Shown here in pieces: positions 1-10,536 of a DNA stretch of 64,000 bases. The notes below the pieces were generated by a model. The model saw only the letters and a program-made list of their open reading frames with translations. It had not been told where the DNA came from and searched no databases. Position numbers and translations under genes: made by a program. Positions within the stretch are counted from its first letter, which is position 1; the number at the start of each line of letters is the position of its first letter. This stretch comes from Malachius bipustulatus (Eukaryota; Arthropoda; Insecta; Coleoptera; Melyridae), in the NCBI GenBank assembly GCA_910589415.1, contig OU342639.1, positions 27,288,268 to 27,352,267 of the forward strand, given 5' to 3'.

Positions 1-446
1 AAGGGAAGTAATGTGAAGGTTTTATTTTAAATTTAATACCATTTTGCATATATTTTTTTAATTCGATCGCGAAGTTATTAGTGTATTTATTTTTAACAAA
101 ATAATACGCTATCTGTGTATTTTTTTAATAAAAAAAATGCACTTTTTTTCCTTGTGGATACTTTACTCCCACAAAAATTTCAGCCTCCTAGATTGAAAAC
201 TGCGACCTGAAATGATACCACAAGAACCGAATTTCTGAAAGGACACCTGTAGAAGTAATGCGGCTTTTGGAAAAAAAAATTCCTAAAATGTGTACAGATG
301 TCCCAGACTTAATTGACCAGACAATATCTCATATACAGGTTGAGATAATGGAACCGAATAAAGGGGACTTTATTATAATTTTACAGCATGAAAACAACAT
401 CCCCAAAGTTATACCCCCCAACCTTAAAAAAATGAATAGCAGCCTG
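1..446. other. AT-rich non-coding stretch
   Basis: No gene, splice site pair or repeat structure could be supported. A 69-codon open frame at 258-467 runs into the adjacent foldback element and shows no recognisable domain, so I regard it as chance. The stretch lies downstream of the minus-strand CDC123-like gene. Confidence 0.4.
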
Positions 447-709
447 TATACCGTGTGTCCATTTTAAAATGCAGTACATGGGTATATTGGAAACGGCAAG
501 AGATACAGGGTTGGTTAAATTAGAGAAAAGTTGCACAATTTGATGCTTAATAAGAATTTGATGTTAAGTAGTTGCTGAAAAAAACGGAAAAATCAAAATT
601 TCTTATTAAGCATCAAATTGTGCAACTTTTCTCTAATTTAACCAACCCTGTATCTCTTGCCGTTTCCAATATACCCATGTACTGCATTTTAAACTGGACA
701 CCCTGTATA
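447..709. mobile_element. Short foldback MITE (family with AGATACAGGG arm)
   Basis: Two arms of about 110 bp (447-560 and 598-709) are near-perfect reverse complements around a short centre, and the right end reads ACACCCTGTATA. There is no coding capacity. Longer, diverged relatives of the arm occur at about 4.40-4.86 kb, 43.54-44.11 kb and 46.96-47.22 kb, so this is a dispersed family and this copy is probably internally deleted. Confidence 0.8.
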
Positions 710-1331
710 GTTTCATATTTTCAAAACAAGTATTGGATTATCTATTCAGCTTCACAATTGGTTGAGAAATAACCAAGAAAAGGTTCATGACCAAGAGGTG
801 GTCATGACTTTAGCTGTCAAAATTGATCAATAATTTAGTCGTAGTTTTCAACAGGCAGGTGATAATATTATTATAATTGAAGTCCAAACAATTTATTAAA
901 TAATTCTGATTGATTTTGAACCAATCCTGGATCCTGATTCTAGCTCTTATTCTCATCCTTCAATATAGTTCCAGACAGAATTTGTTCTATATTGATGTAC
1001 CTTTTCATTATGAGCAATGGCACCAGTGGCTCTTATAAGGATTTCCCCCCAACTTGTGTGTTTTTCGATATGTAACAGTGTAGTAATACTAATAATAAAA
1101 TATGAATATTAGATTATTGGACATTTTAAACAGTTGATGTTGGGCCAAAAGAGAAAAACGTACAAGAAATCTTTTTGTGATAGTACAGCCAAATTCGGAA
1201 CCCGCCATCTGAGGGTACGGAGTTTTATATCATTGATAGGAGTGGACTTTTTTTTGCAATGGACAACTTTAAACGTGAAATTAAAATACTGGTATTACTG
1301 GTAATATTTTAATAATGTCACAAAAAAATAT
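710..1331. other. Intergenic, no feature seen
   Basis: AT-rich sequence with no open frame, splice pair or inverted repeat that I could support. It separates the foldback at 447-709 from the 3' end of the CDC123-like gene. Confidence 0.4.
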
Positions 1332-1337
1332 TTTATT
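1332..1337 (-). terminator. Candidate poly(A) signal of the CDC123-like gene
   Basis: TTTATT on the plus strand gives AATAAA on the minus strand, about 130 nt beyond the stop codon at 1468. The position is plausible for a short 3' UTR. The motif is common in AT-rich DNA, so this rests on location only. Confidence 0.35.
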
Positions 1338-1467
1338 TAAAAAAATTGATGGTATAGGAAATACACAGTTTTGACACAAAAATTTCAAATAATAATGTTC
1401 GCGTAAAAAGTGTAAATATAAATAATGTAAACAAAGTAGTATAAATAAGAATTAAATGTAGAACCGA

Positions 1468-1578
1468 TTAATTACCAGTCGCAAATAACTGTAAGGCAGA
1501 GTCTCGAGTCATTATTCCGATATCAGACTCAAGAAACCTGAAGACTGGAGCAATATCAATACCACCGCCAGATAGTCT
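1468..1578 (-). CDS. CDC123-like gene, last coding exon
   Basis: Acceptor TTTCAG precedes AGACTATC. It encodes 36 residues (RLSGGGIDIAPVFRFLES...) followed by TAA at 1468-1470. It corresponds to the family's C-terminal segment in which a conserved FR(Y/F)(I/L)E stretch follows the DFNP strand. It is shorter than the human tail. Confidence 0.8.
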   Translation of the reverse strand, partial: RLSGGGIDIAPVFRFLESDIGIMTRDSALQLFATGN

Positions 1579-4500
1579 CTGAAATATAAAATTTGACTCA
1601 GCATATAAAAGATTATTTTAATAATTAAGTTTCTATTTACATGTGGGTTATTTCACTCATTTCTACATTAATCTTTCCATATACAGGGTGTTCTACAAGC
1701 TCTATGACAAACTTTGACAGATGGTAGGTTGCTTGATTTTAAACATATTTTTTTTAATAAACATTGGTCCGATTCGTTTTTGTTTAGAAGTTACAAGCAT
1801 TTAACCTTTATTAACAATCAACAATAAAAATTTAAATTAAATGGTAATCACAAAACTTAAGACTATAAAAATTGTTCGAAATGTCCACCCTCAGCTTGAA
1901 TGCAAGCCTCACATCGACGAACTAAAGATTCGGTCATTATTACCATTATTTTTTATTATTATGTTATTATTATTATTTTTTTATTATTCATTACCATTGG
2001 AATACCCATATACAAACACAATATCTGCATATTCCTCAGTCGAGAATAAATGCATTTTTTATTTATAACTTTCACACGAAATATTTAATAAATAATTAAA
2101 ATGACACTAACAATTATTATTGTCATAACAACCGGTATTTCTATTTATCAGCCTACGTTTTTCATTGAAGTAAGTGTATATTTTATAAGTGTACATTGGT
2201 TGACATAGTGTCTTAGTGACATAGCGACTTAGTGTCACTTCCTGATTGACTGAAAAAATTACGATTCTTTAAATGCTTGTAACTTCTAAACAAAAACGAA
2301 TCGGACCCATGTTTATTAAAAAAAATATGTTTAAAATCAAGCAACCTACCATCTGTCAAAGTTTGTCAGAGCTTGTAGAACACCCTGTAGGAAAGAATAG
2401 CGCTGCACATACAGTCGGTACATTATTTGTAAAGCTTGAATTTCCAGAAAGGAGTAAACCGGTAAAATTCTAATTTAGGAACGGATTGCATTAAAAATAT
2501 CAAAATTGGTTTCGTCGGAAAATTTTATCCTGTATCTACGAAACAAAGGGGCTTTTCAAAAATCATTAAAAAACAAAATATTCATAGAATAATTTAGACA
2601 GCACCCCTTGAATTTTTGGCGCATATTTAACAATATATTATACTGCGTACTAGCCAGCAAGCTTGCTTTCAGCACAAACTCACTAAAGTAGCTTATTCAA
2701 AGGAACCGGAAAAATTAACATTTGGTGAGGATAAAAATAATCGAGAAACAAATTGATATTTAAAAATTGTTTACTAACTTACCTGCTTTGTAAGTGGAGC
2801 AATTTCTTTCCAGGAAAAAGCATATAAATTGCTTTTAGAATTAAGAGGACCAAAGTCCATCACATAGGGCTTGTGACCAGGATAAGGGATGACAATATCC
2901 AATGTATCTACGAATATAATAAATCACTAAGCTGTGAATACCTCCTATGTCAGAAATGTGGAACTGTTAAAAATATGAAACTAAATTAGATGGCCAGTTT
3001 AAGGTATCAAAGATCTCATACAATATAGGTACCTATATACTCATAAAAAAATGTCTCACAATTATTTTTATTGAATAATAATTTGATTTTTTCTTCATAA
3101 AAAGTTCTTATTGACTCAATGATAGAAGCACCTTCTTCTTTAAAGTGTGGATAAAATGTTGGCCAATCTCTCGGAGTTATACCTAAAAAAATAAATAATG
3201 AAGTAACGAGTTAAATATTTGAAATTAAAAATAAGCAATAATATTACCTCGTAACACTTTATTTACAATAATACACCGGAATTCTGAAGCCGGATGAATA
3301 CTTCTCCACGGTTTCAGAGCTATGCAATGTTGTACAGACTCGTGAGAAAAATCGTTGAGGACTTTATCTGAAGCGATCAGATACAATAATAAATCCTTCA
3401 CATTTGTTACTTTTAATGAGTTCTCTAAACTGAACATTTTTGCATCCTGAAACGATGTTTGTAGAATTAAATATGAGAAAAGAATTAATTCTTCTTAAAT
3501 ACCTACCAAAGGAGCATGCCAGTTGTTTTTCACAAAAGCTTCATTGTTTAGGTTTTGCAGAGCATTAATCAAATCCTGATAAAATGGTTGCATTGAGGTC
3601 TGAAAATATAATTAATTGTATAAAAATACAAATACCTTGAACTTGCATTATGTGTTTGTGTTGACATTTAGTGCATTTGAGTCCAAATATTCGTATGCGT
3701 TGATGCTGGATCATGATTGGCTTAATCAACTATAAAATGTCTATCAGAAACTCATTTCAAATACATTAATTAAAAAAAAATTATTGAACCACATTATGAT
3801 AAGACTAAATAAGCACTGTTACACAAATGTAATATAATTAAATATCAGCAAATAATTACCAATTTTAAAATACACACTATGAAAGTACAGTAGAGTCCCG
3901 CTAATCCAAATCATATCAGGCACATGGTTGTTCGGAGTAGCGAATATTCGGACTAGCCCGTATTTTGCTAGTCCGAATATGTGCGGATTAGGGAATATAT
4001 CATTGCTCCGAGTGTGCGGATTGCTGGACATTATGAAGCAATATTTTAGAAAACAAGCGTTAATGTTTTATGGTGACACTGGTTAATAGCCATGATCAAA
4101 TCATATGTAACAGACATGCTCGACAGAAAAACGCTTAATTAATTTCTTTAGAACGTTGGAGGGCTGTTCGGACTAGGAGGATATACGGATTAGCGGGACT
4201 CTACTGTATGTTAAAATCAGTGATTTTCTGAAAGATTTTTAAATACGTTTGTGCAATCTTGTGCAGATCTTACTGTAGGATACTTATAACATTTCTTCTC
4301 AACATTCAAATCTCTATTGGAGTAAAGGTATGTTTTTTTTTTTGAAAAATGACTAACACTAACCGATGTAAAAAAAAAATAGTGTTGGAGTCAGGATGTA
4401 TATCCAAATCCTCTACAGGTGGTCAACAATTCAATGCCCACCATTGGGATCTCGGGAACGGTAAAAGATACAGGGTGGGTTAAATTAGAGAAAAGTTGCA

Positions 4501-7465
4501 AAATTTTATGCTCATTGAGAATCTGGAACAAAATTTTGGGCAACTTTGGTCGTTGCTGAAATATCCCGAAAAAAACTGGAAAATCGAGTTTGCTTATTTT
4601 AGCCATCTTTTTTTTTGTTGAAATTATTAAAAAATTTTTGTTGATTTACATAAGTCGTCAACAGCTTTCCATTTAACATTTCAAAAATTTTTAAAGCCCA
4701 GTCGATCCCAGGGTTTTCATAACCGACTTTTGTTTTTCTTACGACCGCTACATTGTTTTTCCTATCATTCGGTATTAAAAAAATCAGGAAAATAATTCAC
4801 TGAATGACATCAATATGAAAACCCTGAGACTTTGAAAATTAAAAAAAAAAATCAAAAATATCACAGCCTTGCCAGATTGTACTGATTTTACGATACATAC
4901 TGATTTTTACTGAAAAATTGTGATGATCTGAAATTGACCAGAATCTGATACGTCATGTCATTGGTCAATTGGTCATTGTTAGGTTCTTTCTCCCTGAAAT
5001 TTCAAGAAAATTAGGAAAGGAAAGTAAAAAAATTATGAAAAAACCCTAGGGGTAGTGAATTTCAGGGGAGAGAGAACCTAACAATGACGAATGACTTATT
5101 AGATTCTGGTCAATTTCGGGTCATCTCTATTTAAAAAGTATATTGACAACTTATATAGTATGGTCACGTAATGAGGATGAACGAGACGAGGTGGCCAAAC
5201 AGAGCCTTGATGTACACACCACCAAAGAGAAGAAGAAGAGGAAGACCCGCGACACAATGGAGAGAAGGGATCGAAAAATGTATAAGAGATCGAGCTCTTA
5301 AGGACGATGAATGGAAGGATAGGGACAAATGGCGATCGAAATGCGGCACAGGCTGTAGGACTCCTGCTGAAACAGACAACACAGTACGACTATAACCTGA
5401 ACAGTGACATTTGCATGTTATTGCCCTGAGAACTCGGAGATCACTTCTGATCTGTATACCAATTTACTTGGGTCATGTTAGCCCCAAAATATTTCCACGT
5501 GCGCTTTGAATTAAAACAATTGTGGTACAGTCAAAACTTGAAAGAATGCCTTCTTGATGCTAGACAACTTCAGAATAAACTTCATTTACACTTTAAGTTC
5601 TTAGACGAAGAGCGGAAAGCCCTGTGCAACTTTTAAAAGGAGGAAAAAACAATGTGACTCATATTGGTAAAATACATAAAAAATTCTTGGGACGCCTACG
5701 GACCCGGACAACGGGCTTTATCATCACGGATGCATAGGACAGATCCTTCGGGACAACTAACTCGAATATCAGTGACAGTGGCGTCCAGGGGAATTTTTTA
5801 GACGCAGGTAGCAATTAATGGACAAATATGTATAAGTGAAATACATAAAAAATTCTTGGGACGCCCATGAACCCGGACAACGGGCTTTATCGCCACGGAT
5901 GCATAGGACAGATCCTTCGGGATAACCAACTCGAATATCAGTGACAGTGGCGTCCTTAGGAATTTTTTTAGAGAGGCAGAAACAAATATTATTCTTCTAA
6001 AGTAGACCAGCTTTACGTTATCACAGGTCATGAAATCGATTAATATCCCCTTCAGAGAGACAACTACAACTGTGGCGTATTTGTTGTTTATTGTGCAGAA
6101 ATGATTATTAAAAACAAAGGTTCGATCTCTCTTTTGAACCAAACTCCTACATTATATAGGAGAGTGCTACAGAAAACAATCCTATCGCAACCACATGATT
6201 TGAGAAAGACATGCCTGTTTTGTGGCGAACGAGAAAATGACAAAATCTTGAAATGGGTTTGTTGTGATGTTTGCCAGAGGTGGATTCATTTTAAATGTGT
6301 TAGTCTAAAACCAAGAGAGCCTGAATTGGAGAAGCAGACACAGTACATTTGCCAACTGTGTATCAAATACTATATTGATAATTGAAATACAGTATTGACA
6401 ATTTAAATATTTAAATAATTCAACCTTCTTTATTCTTAGTCTTTCTATAATTAATTAATCTTAACTACCACACTCTATGTCTTGACTCCATGTTGTCTTC
6501 TCTACGGCTATTTTACCCGATTCGATACTAGCTTAACTGCATGTGTTGGCGTCCGGCGATGGGGTATTGGCACACATGCTTGTAAATCCCTTTGTCCGGG
6601 TCCGTAGGTGTCCCAAAAATGTTTTATGTATTTCACCTATATGCAGCAGCATGTTGCTACCTCTCTGGAAAATTTACAGAGACGCCACTGTCACTGTCAT
6701 TCGAGTTGGTTGTCCCGAGGGATCTATCCTATGCATCCGTGATGATAAAGCCCGTTGTCCGTGTCCGTAGGCGTCCCAAGAATTTTTTATGTATTTTACC
6801 AATAAGAGTCACATTGTTTTTTCCTCCTTTTAAAAGTTGCACAGGGCTTTCCGCTCTTCGTCTAAGAACTTAAAGTGTAAATGAAGTTTATTCTGAAGTT
6901 GTCTAGCATCAAGAAGGCATTCTTTCAAGTTTTGACTGTACCACAAGTGTTTTAATTCAAAGCGCACGTGGAAATATTTTGGGGCTAACATAACCCAAGT
7001 TACCAATTTACCTAATGGCCATTTTTTTTCAAGGGACCTCCTACGAGCGACCAAATGACCAACCTAAGTGGTTCTAATTACTTTTCTGGTCATGAATTTC
7101 CATGTGAAAAAAATTAACTTTTAAATTTCAAAATCGCCATCTTTTGGCACCCAAATCATGTCCATGAAAAGAACTAAGCGCACGCCACAGGGATTTAACA
7201 GCCTACGGTTAGCGGAGCAATAACAACTTAACGAATAATATGATTATGGTATAATTAGTATGTCATATCCCAATTCCTAAACACAACTTTAACCGACCCA
7301 TTTTGAACTTACCGAGGAAGATATGGTATCTATTATACCCAAACCAATATCTCTGATCGTTTCAACAACTTCAATTGGAATATTAACAAATAAAGTTTTC
7401 ATTGAAACATCCTTGAATAGGGGGTACCAATTTAGTATGGAAAAATCGATCAAATCGTTCTTTTC
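1468..7465 (-). CDS. CDC123/D123-family protein, six joined exons (5' end missing)
   Basis: Exons on the minus strand are 7465-7313, 3599-3507, 3446-3248, 3182-3033, 2907-2783 and 1578-1468. All have AG acceptors and GT donors and join in phase into about 277 residues ending in TAA. CDC123 proteins are ATP-grasp-like chaperones needed to assemble translation initiation factor eIF2 in the cytoplasm. Family hallmarks seen are an N-terminal LNWYPLF (family WYPFF), NNWHAPLDA (family LNWSAPRDA), LKVTNVKDLLLYLIASD, SEFRCIIVNKVLRGITPRDW (family EFRCFV...GISQRD) and VMDFGPL where the family usually has IDFNPFG. The Asn of DFNP, thought to help bind metal, is Gly here, and the acidic linker after the first domain is absent, so this may be a divergent paralogue. 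The first coding exon lies upstream of 7465 and was not found. Introns carry several transposons. Confidence 0.82.
1682..2389. mobile_element. Foldback element in CDC123-like intron
   Basis: Arms of about 125 bp (1682-1806 and 2268-2389) are reverse complements, with ends TACAGGGTGTTCTACA and TGTAGAACACCCTGTA. The interior is AT-rich and has no convincing ORF. It lies wholly within the intron between the exons at 1468-1578 and 2783-2907, so it should be removed by splicing. Confidence 0.85.
2783..2907 (-). CDS. CDC123-like gene exon with VMDFGPL motif
   Basis: Acceptor CGTAG and donor CAGGTAAGTT flank 125 nt. It begins in phase 1 with G from the previous exon and encodes DTLDIVIPYPGHKPYVMDFG followed by PLNSKSNLYAFSWKEIAPLTKQ. 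The DFGP motif replaces the family's usual DFNP. The following FSWKEI corresponds to FTWEEL in human CDC123. Confidence 0.83.
3033..3182 (-). CDS. CDC123-like gene exon (GITPRDW)
   Basis: A 150-nt exon with acceptor TTTTAG and donor TAGGTACCT, phase 1 at both ends. It encodes GITPRDWPTFYPHFKEEG and a helix ending NNCETFFYEYI. GI(S/T)xRD(W/Y) is the conserved turn after the EFR strand in CDC123 proteins. Confidence 0.83.
3248..3446 (-). CDS. CDC123-like gene exon with SEFRC motif
   Basis: A 199-nt exon, acceptor TTTCAG and donor GAGGTAATA. It encodes DAKMFSLENSLKVTNVKDLL and, near its end, SEFRCIIVNKVLR. Order and spacing match the central ATP-grasp part of CDC123 (TLKCKTLSDIFLLFKSSD ... EFRCFV). 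Confidence 0.85.
3507..3599 (-). CDS. CDC123-like gene exon (NNWHAPL)
   Basis: A 93-nt phase-0 exon (31 residues) with acceptor TTTCAG and donor TTGGTAGGT. It encodes TSMQPFYQDLINALQNLNNE then AFVKNNWHAPL. This matches the segment just before the ATP-grasp core (FPKLNWSAPRDA in human). Confidence 0.82.
3888..4206. mobile_element. Pogo/Tigger-like MITE
   Basis: Terminal inverted repeats read CAGTAGAGTCCCGCTAATCC and end GGATTAGCGGGACTCTACTG; both ends are flanked by TA. It is 319 bp and non-coding. A second, interrupted copy lies at 55,895-59,074 and a fragment at about 47.23 kb. TA targets and CAGT ends fit pogo/Tigger-type IS630-Tc1-mariner elements, but no transposase of that type is present. 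It lies in the intron between the 3507-3599 and 7313-7465 exons. Confidence 0.82.
4395..4865. mobile_element. Diverged copy of the AGATACAGGG-arm foldback family
   Basis: GGTAAAAGATACAGGG...GGGTTAAATTAGAGAAAAG resembles the arm of the element at 447-709, followed by sequence shared with the 43.54-44.11 kb copy (ACATAAGTCG...). The copy is decayed and its ends are uncertain. Confidence 0.55.
5155..5396 (+). pseudogene. Remnant C-terminus of an RTE/craniofacial-type LINE polymerase
   Basis: An open stretch reads YGHVMRMNETRWPNRAL followed by KRRRRGRPATQWREGIEKC and DDEWKDRDKWR, then a stop. GHV.RM...P...RRRGRP...W is a familiar signature of the C-terminal end of insect non-LTR (RTE-like) polymerases. 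No reverse transcriptase core is left upstream, so this is a 5'-truncated or decayed copy. Confidence 0.65.
5466..7000. mobile_element. MULE-like foldback element carrying a PHD-finger ORF
   Basis: The element begins ACTTGGGT and ends ACCCAAGT, and is flanked by a perfect 9-bp direct repeat TACCAATTT (5457-5465 and 7001-7009). Long inverted arms (5466-5795 and 6690-7000) carry a subterminal unit that is repeated directly at about 5666-5795 and 5836-5970 and inverted on the right (about 6585-6800). A 9-bp target duplication with arms of several hundred bp is typical of Mutator-like elements. The only ORF inside encodes a PHD finger, not a transposase, so it is non-autonomous. It sits in the CDC123-like gene intron. 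Confidence 0.8.
6101..6385 (+). CDS. Small PHD-finger protein within the MULE-like element
   Basis: A 94-residue ORF. Residues about 38-88 form a C4HC3 PHD finger: CLFC, then CCDVCQRWIHFKC and a closing CQLC. The conserved Trp two residues before the His (WIH) is present. PHD fingers usually read histone H3 tails, and they also occur in transposon-encoded proteins. The ORF is placed centrally between the inverted arms and has no interruption. It could be a captured host exon, a leftover domain of an autonomous parent, or a transposon accessory protein. Expression is unknown. Confidence 0.6.
   Translation: MIIKNKGSISLLNQTPTLYRRVLQKTILSQPHDLRKTCLFCGERENDKILKWVCCDVCQRWIHFKCVSLKPREPELEKQTQYICQLCIKYYIDN
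7313..7465 (-). CDS. CDC123-like gene, most upstream exon identified
   Basis: A 153-nt phase-0 exon with acceptor TTTTAG and donor TCGGTAAGT. It encodes EKNDLIDFSILNWYPLFKDV followed by SMKTLFVNIPIEVVETIRD, matching the N-terminus of CDC123 (human SAWYPFFRGVTIKSV). Only a few residues should be missing before it, so the start codon lies in a small upstream exon not identified here. Confidence 0.82.
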
Positions 7466-7583
7466 CTAAAATTAATAAGTAAATTACTTGCAGCATGAAA
7501 CCAATACAGTGGAGTTAAAATTAAAATATTGTCTCCTTTCTTCACAAATTTATTTATAAAAGCTAATATACAATGTAACTAAT

Positions 7584-7887
7584 CAGTAGAGTACCGATTA
7601 TCCGTGTGTCGGATTTTCCGTGCACGAAAACAAATGAGCGCGGCCCTTATTATTATTGCTGGAATGAATGCACAGATAAAAGATAAAAACCTGTTTGAAA
7701 TTTGTACAACATAAATACACTCTTGATTTTCATTTCAGCAGAACCTTTATTATTTAAATATTAGAATCAATAAAAAATTACTTTTGAGTAGAAAATGATA
7801 ATAAACAATAGACGGATTAACCCGATTTTCAATTATCCGGGAATGCTGATTTCCCAATTAACACGGATGATAATTGGTACTCTACTG
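7584..7887. mobile_element. CAGTAGAGTACCGATTATCC-type MITE
   Basis: Ends CAGTAGAGTACCGATTATCC and its reverse complement-like GGATGATAATTGGTACTCTACTG form a terminal inverted repeat around a 300-bp non-coding interior. The terminus is related to, but distinct from, the pogo-like MITE at 3888-4206. Confidence 0.72.
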
Positions 7888-8412
7888 TACATGCATGCTT
7901 CTTTGTTTTTACAATAACGATAATTTTTAGGCATGCCTAATTTTCAACATACCAGCATCTTGTACCTAGTTAAGTAGTTAATATTTTAAATGTAATTTGT
8001 TTTGTAATTATAAAAATGAGGTTATTAAGTAAGAGTTTCAAATTAGGCACATTCTGAACTCTGAAATTTTTTTTTTTTAATTCTCCATTTGTCAGCTCGA
8101 AGCTCGAGTCGAAGTCGAGGTCGAGGATCAAGCGATCAAGGTCAATCAAGGAACCTCTGGACCCTGGAGCCACGATACACATATCACGGTATGCCGATTG
8201 CCGTTACTATTTTGGTTATTACTGCGCAATGACGTCATGTGGTTTTATTTTGACTTAAAGTATTAATCGCGGTGAGATTGTTAATAAAATAAATGTCAAA
8301 TTATATTGCTTCCATCCTTCTCGCTTGTGTTTTTCTCTGTGCTAGATCTATTATGGAAAAATCTTTATTTTTTTTTTGAAAAAAGTAAAATCTAATTTTC
8401 TTACAACCTATA

Positions 8413-8624
8413 TTATAAAGGCTCATTACTCATTAGGCTAACGGAGGGATTTCTGTGCTCATTTTTGAAGCTAATATCGACGTCAAATGACTTCTATCAA
8501 CATTTTTGTAATTACTTTCATGTCAAGAATAAATACATTTAAAAAACTCCCACTTAGACTCGATACCTTCTTTAGAAATGGCCACAGAAATCCGCCCGTT
8601 AACTTAATGAGCCTTTTATAATAC
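8413..8624. mobile_element. Small foldback MITE
   Basis: TTATAAAGGCTCATTA...GGATTTCTGTG and CACAGAAATCC...TAATGAGCC form imperfect arms of about 45 bp around 120 bp. Non-coding. No relative was seen in the window. Confidence 0.55.
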
Positions 8625-8639
8625 CCGCTGATAATGTTA

Positions 8640-8800
8640 TTAATTTTTGATTTTCATGATTTTTTTTTGTACCAAACGACATAAAAAATCAATATGGCGG
8701 CTATAAGAAAAACAAAAGTTGACTATGAAAACTCATTTAGTTGTTCTTGAAAATTTTTCAAACGTTAAATGGATAGCTGCTACCGACTTATGCAAGCCTA
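8640..8800. repeat. Dispersed repeat fragment (ATATGGCGGC segment)
   Basis: AACGACATAAAAAATCAATA and TATGGCGGCTATAAGAAAA recur in the foldback copy at 43.54-44.11 kb (ACGACATAAAAAATAATATG), so this is an interior fragment of that family. Confidence 0.5.
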
Positions 8801-9446
8801 GAAAGAATTATCTATTTATTCCTGACAATAAAAAAGATATGGAGCAATCTCATGTGTAGTCCTAGAACCACGTGACGTCACAAGACTGGAACGTAGCCTG
8901 CGCGTCAATGGGTACGTTCACCTGACGTCAACTGTTGAATAGCAGCGCAAAACGGTTGAGTGTTAGTTGTTGGAACATGTTGGAAATAGTCTGAACGCAT
9001 TGCTGAGATCGAGAGATATGTGACATGTTTCTGGATACGATTCAAGTTCATAGAAATAATTATTTTCATTTATTTGTCGCTGATAGTATCTATTCAGGAG
9101 CATTCTTGCTTGCAGCTTTTACTTCCCACTTTGCGCATGTCCGCAACTTTGCGCAGTTTAGCAATAACGGTTGTAAGTGAGCGGTATGTCTGCTGAGCGC
9201 AAGCGCTACCTCAACAGATAAATAAGGAACTATAGTGGCGCCACCACGTAGGCAAATTTGACAATTCGATGCGGCAAGTAGGTACCGCGTGCCCGCTATT
9301 CATTTTAAATTTCAATGTATTTCTCATTGCAAACTTGAGGTCGTTCAGGGATAAAAAAAAATCGGGAAGGGTTTGTTGTACACGAGTACCTTATATGCTT
9401 GATTACATTACCATTTAGGTAATACTAACTGTTGCTTATGTTAGAA

Positions 9447-9600
9447 AGATTGCGAACAAGGATGACTGAGCCGCCGTCTAGCAACCGGGGAAGCCCAGGA
9501 TTTTCTGGATACCGCTGGCCTACACCAGCGGTGGGCTGCGGGCAGCGCGGAGGTACCGGAGGCAGTCATCGCAACCGTGAGGTGCGAGCGTGACGTGATC
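9447..9600. repeat. GC-rich structured segment
   Basis: A strongly GC-rich island in AT-rich surroundings. GATGACTGAGCC pairs with GGCAGTCATC across the segment, and an inner stem CCGCTGG/CCAGCGG encloses four bases. It could be a structured RNA, a retroelement fragment or a MITE. No family was recognised. Confidence 0.35.
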
Positions 9601-9730
9601 TGTCTCTTCCTGAAACTCTGCGACGCAATACCATATCTCTGAATAAACTACTTAGCGCTTATTTTATTATTTTTCTTGTTGTCCCTCCGGACCCTCATTA
9701 TATATTTATTTTTTTTAATTTCTTAACATT

Positions 9731-9891
9731 TAGTCTTCCAAAACACCCCTCACATGCCCATTCCACTTTTTCCACTCGCGTCGCTCACAGCGTTGCTGCA
9801 TTAAATCAGGTCTTTGGTCAGGGTAGGGTTTTTTTTCATTTAAATGTCCCTAAAATAAAAAAAACCCTACCCTGACCAAAGACCTGACTTA
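9731..9891. mobile_element. Truncated copy of the 59.7-kb Merlin-like MITE
   Basis: The sequence from TAGTCTTCCAAAACACCCC through the inner hairpin (AGGTCTTTGGTCAGGG / CCCTGACCAAAGACCT) matches the element at 59,715-59,990. The outer right arm is missing, so this copy is truncated after the inner stem. Confidence 0.75.
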
Positions 9892-10536
9892 CCGAGCGTT
9901 ATCATCTAAATAATAATTAATTGTAACGAGAATGCCGGCCGGGCCTAATTAGTACTAATATTTTTATTATACTTACAATCTATTTTTTATTTAGATGGAC
10001 TTGTCAAACAGCTGTCAAGTTGGTAGTCTGTGCAATCTTTAAACAGTAATTTTCATATTGTTGGATGGTAGCCTGTTTTCTTGACCTTGGCAAAAAATTT
10101 ACGTTGTGACTAAAGGAACGGCAACATTCCCCGATTCGGGTATAGGCTATCCCAGGCTATATATGACGTCACCTGGAAAACATGTTTCCTTGTTGTAAGT
10201 TGCACACTGTTATAAAACGCAAATTACTTTATTTTCTTCGAAAATAGTCCTTTTTTAGTAGTTATTCGTTTTTTGAGGATAAATTTAACTGTTGCTTGAA
10301 TTGACTACCTATATTTAATGACGTTTTTCGAAAACTAGGTCTGGGTCCTCAGTCGGTACTCTATAGTCACAGCGAAATGCCAGAAACTTGAAAAGTTGAA
10401 GTTGTCAAATTGATAATAAATAACCAAATTATCAAATTCAAAATTATTAAAATGCTCAGGCAGGTAAATTTATTTCAAAAGAAAGAAAAGAATGAATCAT
10501 CAAATGCTATAAACAATAGCGATTGGAAGATGTTTC

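Larger units (their letters stand above)
8226..8945. promoter_or_regulatory. Cluster of TGACGTCA sites, possible promoter region
   Basis: Palindromic TGACGTCA sites occur at about 8229-8236, in CACGTGACGTCAC at about 8870-8882, and in CCTGACGTCAAC at about 8931-8942. The second fuses an E-box and a CRE. Such sites bind CREB/ATF and USF-type factors in animal promoters. They lie upstream of the first recognised exon of the minus-strand CDC123-like gene. No transcription start was defined, so the link is inference. Confidence 0.3.

Noticed and set aside
7970..8182. Minus-strand ORF considered as first exon of the CDC123-like gene
   Set aside because: No phase-0 donor leads to the exon at 7465, and the encoded sequence does not resemble the CDC123 N-terminus.
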